Source: Trogon surrucura (lineage: Eukaryota > Chordata > Aves > Trogoniformes > Trogonidae). From it: a stretch of DNA of 64,000 nucleotides. The position numbers were made by a program, and so were the translations under genes. This document shows positions 58,273 to 64,000 of this stretch, piece after piece. Position 1 is the first letter of the stretch; each line of letters begins with the position of its first letter. Below the pieces are notes generated by a model. The model was given only the letters and a program-made list of their open reading frames with translations, did not search any database and was not told the origin of the DNA. The DNA lies in contig CM036617.1 in NCBI GenBank assembly GCA_020746105.1, forward strand, positions 160,650,912 through 160,714,911, read 5' to 3'.

Positions 58273-59839
58273 CTGCAGCATTTGCTGAAAGCCTTATTCC
58301 TGAACTGTGTAAAACACCTAGGTTTACAACAGCGAGCTTAACTTCCAGAAGCTGCCATCCCAGGTTCATGAAGCTTGGAGAAGCTGCAAGGCGTCACCTG
58401 CCCACATGGCAGGATCATCTCAGTTCCTCTGACACCTGCTCAGGCAGATGGAGGTTCCCAGTGCTGGAGATTCCTCACTGTTTCAGTGCAGACATTTCTT
58501 ACCCTTTCTGTTGTGATTTTTCCTACTGAGTCCCTCTCTTGTTTAGCTTTATTACTACTTGTCCTAGCCACAGTGAGTCCAGACAGAAGATTATTCCCTT
58601 CCTCCTTGTGGAATTTCTTATGTATTTTTGTGTTTACACATCTACTTCGTTCTGTTTCCCGCCTCCACCCAGTTTATCTCACCCTTACTACCACAACTTC
58701 TTGCAGCAGAGAAATAAATGTCACTTTTTCCATTGTCTTCTAGATGCCAGCTGCATTAAAATGCAGTTTCTTATTCTGTTTTTCAAGGGCTACTCCCAAC
58801 TCCACCCTGGCTGACTCCATGCATCCCCAGCCCAGTGCTCCTCCCGGTGCACCATTCACAGATGTCCACGCCATGCCTTTTCCTAACCAGGTCTCAAGCC
58901 TCTCCTTGAAAACCACATCTACAGCTACCACAGCAGAGATGTAATAGCAGGCTGCAGCAGCTACAGGTCGCTCCCTTGGCTTTGAGCTTTCCAACACGTG
59001 TGCTTGTCCCAGTTTGTGATTCGTCTATGGCTTGATTGGAACCTGAGGGTTGTGACATAAATAGTGGAAGTATCTTTGACCCTGTCTACAGGCCTTAGTT
59101 ACTTGGAGGCAGTTCTGCAAGCCTGGCCCTTTCCCAAGCAGCTGCAGCCAGTGGTGGTGCCTACTCAGGAAGGGGCTTTCCCAGGCAAGGCCAGGTGCAA
59201 TCAGCTTCCCCTAGAAGAAGATCAGGTACTCTCAGATGTGGCATGCCATTGTGTCCCACCACCAGGTCCCCAGTCCAAGTCCCCCACCCGCTTAAGAGCA
59301 AGCTCACTCCTTGCTGATGTGGGTCTGTCAATCACCCCTGAGCATCATCAAGTCCATCAAAGGTGATGAGAGGCAGGGGCTCCCAAGGGATACTCTGAGT
59401 GGCCGGTGATTGCAGCACTGAGGTGAAACATCCATGCCTGGAGACCAGGAAGGGTTATAAATCCCGTGGTTGTGTCCCTGTGTGTTACAGGTAACGTGCA
59501 CAGGTCTAGAGAGCATGAACTCAGCTCCAGCCATCACATGCGTCATGGGGAAAGGCCAGAAAGTTTTCATTTAAAAATTAAATTCATAGGATAGCCAGAC
59601 CTTTCGGCTTTTTAATACAAGCAGTGATTTATGGCTGCACTTAAAAACTGAGCCAGGAGTGGACAAATTTATTACACACCATCCTTTCCTCTCAAAGCAG
59701 CAGTGAGCGCTTCAGCATTGGCACGGGACGATGGGGCAACAGGCAGCAGAGCCTCCACCTCAGGAAGGCACCCTCATCCCTGCTGTGACAGCTGAGGTCC
59801 CAGCCTGGGGTTTCATTCTCTTATTTTTCACTGTGAGTT

Positions 59840-59853
59840 AAAAAAAAAAAAAA
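59840..59853. repeat. A14 homopolymer
   Basis: A simple A run in unique DNA. Confidence 0.85.
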
Positions 59854-62800
59854 GATTGGCCATCTGCCAAGTTCCCTTTCTTCCTTTCCTTCTGACAGCT
59901 GGCGTTGGCTGCAGGAAAGACAATGCAAAGTCTTTTGTACATGCAACACGAGGCTCCAGACTTGTCTTCTATAGATTAAAATCTACCGACACGGAATTTT
60001 TTTCTTTAATTATTTCCAGCTCCAGGCTCCTCCAGTCTTCCTGATGATTTGTTACCTCTCCTGTGTATTGCACTTAAAATCAGTCCCTTCGATTTTGCCT
60101 GCCCTGTGTGTGTGAGATTCCCTCAGAGCTTCAGAACAACAACATGGTGGCATGTCCTTCACCCCCTCTGTGGCCAGGCCATTGGTCTTTCTGCCTGGGC
60201 TTCCTGGGGACTTGCAACTTTTCCATCTCTCTTTTCAGAGGAGGCATTTTACAGGATGTATCTGTTCATCTTATTAGCCCCAAAACCTACGTATTGCACA
60301 AGACCTGACCCCAGATAGTTTCTAGGAGGGAGAATGGCTACGGTCAGGGTTCCAAAGATGTTTGGGGTTTTACAGGGGAAGGTGGCCTTTAGAAGGGGGC
60401 TCACTCTTTTCTTCCTAAATCCATACCTTATTGCAGAACATAGTCTTAGGCTGATTAAAAAGCTGCTCGTAACATAGAGCTGGTGTCACTTGATGTCAGT
60501 TTGTGATTTTTCAAGATTTTGGCATCAGTTAGGCTCACTGTGGTAATTTACTTTCTCTCCAAGACAAAAAGGCCAATACTTGATGCCCTAGTTGTGAAGT
60601 TTTCCCAGGGAAGCATCTGCATATGTGTCTGCTGCTGGATTTGGACTGACTTAGTGTTATTTCCTTCCTAGCACTCAAATCACATATCTAGACAAATAAG
60701 AGTGAATGGCAAAGTTGATGTGGGTTTGGGGTGTGTTGTTATTCAAAAAATTGTAGCCTCTGGGCCCAAAGTAATGCAGCTACTGAATTATTTCATTCTC
60801 TCTTCTACATCCATGCACACAGATGCACATGGATGAAGTTGGGGATGCACATAAGAAGAAGAAAGAAAGTGTGAAGCAATTTTGGATTTCTGACAATACA
60901 GTGCTAGCAGCTACTGTGTGTGACTGTTTCACTCTCAACAGCTTTGATCCTTCTTTTCATAGCCCCAGTGCAGTCTGTACAGTGGGAACTGAAAACGTTA
61001 TAGTTATCTTGGGTCATAATACAGAGAACTGAAAAAAATACATTTTCAGCCTTATCTTCTCGAGGGGGCAATAGGTTCAATGCATTAAACGGAGAAAAGA
61101 AAGCAGCTTTGTAATATTTCAAGAGTTTCCATCAGAGGATATAACTTGTCTCTAAAATTTTCTCATTTAGTAAAAATGCTCATAAGTTAATATTAGTTTT
61201 ATTATCTTTTATTATCCAGCTGCTCTGTGGAGACATTTTCATATGTCAAATTTTTATTCCAGTTGGTCTGTCTGCAAGTTGTCAGGGAAGATGTTAAGCA
61301 TTTCCATCTCCAGCACACATGATGTACTTTGTAGTTAGCTTTACTGGACTATGAACAAATACTAATTGAGATTTTGATGGGCTTCTCATATGAGTGATGG
61401 CAATGTTTGAAAAAGTTAAATCAAGAATAATACGCTATGAAATGTGAAATAAATCAAAGTATGAAATTTTGCAAAACTATTACTTAAAAAAATTCTTGCA
61501 GTCCAAGTCAGTTTGTTAAAATCCCGTTATCTAAAATGCAATTGTTCTTTTAGATTCAGTGTTGTGATTCACATAGCTCTAATTGTCTGACTATCATCTG
61601 TAGAAATCTCCAAAGAGTAATAATTATTTGTGATTATTTGAGAAATGCTTATGCTTGGACTGCCAAGTATGAAAAATTGCTAGCTCCCCTTTATTGTCTA
61701 ATACTGAACATTTTTTAAGAAAAAAATCTGGAATTTGGTGTGTAGAATATATATGCATCAAGTAGGGTAGTTATGGATGCAAATAGTAAAAGCAAAGTAT
61801 TAAAACAGTCTAAAATAAGTTTGTAACTTCAAGGCTGTCCATTAAGGTCACAAGAATCTTACACTCGGGCTTTTTATGTGAAAACAGGATTGAAAATTGG
61901 CTCGTATGTAACCTGGTGCTCAGAAAAACCCCAACGCTTAAACATTTGGGAAAATATAAATAAGATCGAAAAGCATTTTACGTACTAAATAACAAACGCC
62001 TAGACCTCAGATGGTGTGGTTGATGGGCTGGGGAAAGGATAGCTGGTAACACCTGAGAGAGTTGAGTCAGCTGAAATATTAGTCTCTCTCTCAATGTCAC
62101 ATAAGTAGGACCTTTAGTGCCACCTATAGTTGGTCCGTCTGATGCTTTTCAGTTTAAGACCTCTTCGATGGATTATGAGCCTGCAGCATACACCTTCTAA
62201 ACAAATACCATTAAGAAGAATTTGGTGGAGATGAGCTCTGGTTTATGCTAAGCTTAATAGTGCTACTGGGAAGACCCAGCAGAGATGGAGCTGGTTTTGA
62301 CCGATAGACGCTTGGAACCACGGAGGAGGGGAACGCCGCAGCAGCTTGCATATTTCTAGCGTAGGACAGAAACCAAACCTCCAAACACAGGTGTTACTGA
62401 AGAATTAAAAGCAGATACAAAGTCTTCATTAATGCAAAACTGAAGAGGCAAAACAACTTAGTGTGGGCAGGGGACTGCAAACCCCATTCACGATAGCTAT
62501 CCTCCTTATTCCACTCTGATTTGGATAATTTTGCCCCTTAGTCTGCAATGGCCAAAAGTCGTGTTAGCATTCCCAATGTAGGCTGCTTGTGAGCCTGGTT
62601 ACAGTGATGTGTAGAACTAGCAGCAGCTGCAGTTGATGCAACAAAAATAAATAAAACCCTGCCTTGTAAGCGTGGGGAACACCTCTTTGCACACTAATGT
62701 TTTATAGTGAGACAAAATCTTTTTTTTTTTTGAATGACAGTTATTTCCATCCTTCTATTAAAAAAGTGCTTTCAGTTGCAAATACCTGTGATTTGGATTG

Positions 62801-63086
62801 ATCTCTGCTCCTAGTTTGCAGTACACTGCTATATTCAAAAGAAAAAGGTTAATTAAAAAAGTCTTGTGGTTAAATCTGAACTTGCTGCTTGACTATCAAG
62901 CTTGGAAAGGCCCTCAAAGATTATTTTATCCTGCTGTGCCTAAGTAACCAGAAGAAAATACCTCCCATCTCATTACTGTGATTTACCTTGAATAACCTTT
63001 TTATGTAGTGGGTTGTTGATTGTCAGTTGGTCAGCACATACATATATATTTCTGGTCAATATATTGTTAAGTGCACGACACTTAAA

Positions 63087-63110
63087 GCACACACACACCC
63101 CCCACCCCCA
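63087..63110. repeat. (CA)n followed by C-rich tract
   Basis: About six CA dinucleotides run into a C-rich stretch with single A interruptions. It is a short microsatellite, likely variable in length. Confidence 0.85.
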
Positions 63111-64000
63111 CTCTACAGAAGACATTCACATGAGCAGAGTGTGCTGGGCTTAGTTTTCCTCTCTCGTTGTTAGTTTGAGACAGATGGAGATGAGAAGCTT
63201 CTGGGTTCAGAGTGTCCCCAGACTACTTTTTTTTCCCTTCTTTTAAATGCCGCTGAGCTTGGGAGTCTCCTGCTGCTCACGTTGCCTCCCTGTTCAGCTC
63301 AGTTGCTGCATCGGAAAAGAAAGAAAAACTTTGATCTTGACATGCCCTTCTTCTCTGTCCCCCTTTACAACTTTTGCAGGAAAAAAAACCCCAACACATG
63401 ATCAAGTGCATCAATGGTGTTGTCAGTCCTTTCAGGGAATAACGGAAGCTTTTATCAAATGTCTTTCCAAAAACTTTTAATGCCCAGATGAAGTCCAAGG
63501 TGAACTGTCAGAGGACAGTCCCAAGCTCTGGCTTTATCACCATCACCACGCTGCTCTCAGGAAAACCTGCGCATGTCCTTAAAAGCGCTCCTTCCCAAAC
63601 TGGGGTGGATTTAGGCCGTTATTTATTGTGGCTTCTTAAACTGAGGGATCAGCAGGGATTGCTGGTAATGACCGTAGATGGAACAATCAGTGTCCAGGCA
63701 GCAGCTGTTCTCTCACCATTCTGCTGTAGCCACACCTATAACAGCTTCGGGGAAAGACAATCCATGGCCCTAGTTGTTTGACTTGCCCTTAACCATCCAT
63801 GGGTTTAAAGATACCTGTCCCTTGGATGTTATCTCTCTGGCTGCTTAAATCTGGAGGGTGTGTTTTCCTTGTTAGCTCTGAGCACATTTTCACTGGCTGA
63901 GCAAACCTCTAGTTTAAAGTTCCAGTCTCATATAATCTTATTCTTTTCCCAGTTCCCCTCACCAGCTTCAGGAGTGAAATTATTATATGGCTTAAAAGCC

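Larger units (their letters stand above)
58273..64000. other. Unique non-coding DNA, AT-rich centre
   Basis: No gene is recognised. 58,300-60,400 is moderately GC-rich with short frames on both strands. 61,100-62,000 is strongly AT-rich, single-copy looking and free of known repeats. A14 lies at 59,840-59,853, T12 at 62,720-62,731 and a CA/C-rich tract at 63,087-63,110. The frames at 63,247-63,781 have no convincing splice or family support. Confidence 0.5.

Noticed and set aside
57823-58281. 152-codon minus-strand frame as a host gene
   Set aside because: It is CR1 ORF2 tail with a one-base loss, flanked by CR1 3' UTR and octamers.
1-64000. Endogenous retrovirus, DNA transposon, tRNA, rRNA or CRISPR array
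   Set aside because: No LTR pair, primer-binding site, protease/reverse transcriptase motif other than the CR1 tails, transposase motif, A/B-box tRNA pattern or regularly spaced short repeats were seen. Very old copies would escape reading by eye.

Overview
This window reads as ordinary bird nuclear DNA, either a gene desert or the inside of a very long intron. The main evidence is CR1 LINE retrotransposons: nine 5'-truncated 3' ends at eight sites, several ending in the bird-type octamers (ATTCTGTG ATTCTATG on the sense strand). They cover about 4 kb, or 6 percent. The base composition is AT-leaning with depleted CpG, and I see no dense gene structure, operon, tRNA, rRNA, CRISPR array or recognisable retroviral pol or LTR. 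The species cannot be named from the sequence. The CR1 types fit a bird; they do not separate one order from another.

Layout: 1-6.7 kb is unique non-coding DNA. 6.7-7.6 kb is a plus-strand CR1 that still carries the C-terminal part of ORF2, with a frameshift. 7.6-16.6 kb is unique DNA with a short CpG-rich patch near 9.8 kb and a long open frame near 15 kb. CR1 pieces on the minus strand lie at 16.6, 19.7, 26.9 (a fragment abutted by a longer copy), 33.7, 44.9 and 57.6 kb, and a second plus-strand copy is at 55.6 kb. The remaining spacers are unique sequence with homopolymer runs and small palindromes.

The most unusual element is a tandem array at about 33.59-34.92 kb. It has seven units of about 175-200 bp. 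Six of them carry a short block of degenerate telomeric repeat (CCCTAA on the plus strand) set in a non-telomeric spacer of about 150 bp, so telomere motifs recur at roughly nucleosome spacing. A CR1 3' tail has landed in the first unit only. On the minus strand the same repeat-relative reading frame is open in several consecutive units.

No protein-coding gene can be assigned with confidence. The best candidate is a 135-bp symmetric phase 1-1 exon on the minus strand at 41,033-41,167, with a branch-point-like motif, a pyrimidine tract, AG and GT signals and a single open frame. Weaker coding candidates lie at 36,958-37,122 (-), 42,444-42,704 (-), 14,793-14,948 (+), 23,134-23,910 (-), 9,741-9,887 (+) and 46,804-47,073 (-). 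The minus-strand candidates between 36.9 and 42.7 kb could belong to one gene, but the reading phases I checked between the 42.7 and 41.1 kb pieces do not join cleanly, so this is only a possibility.
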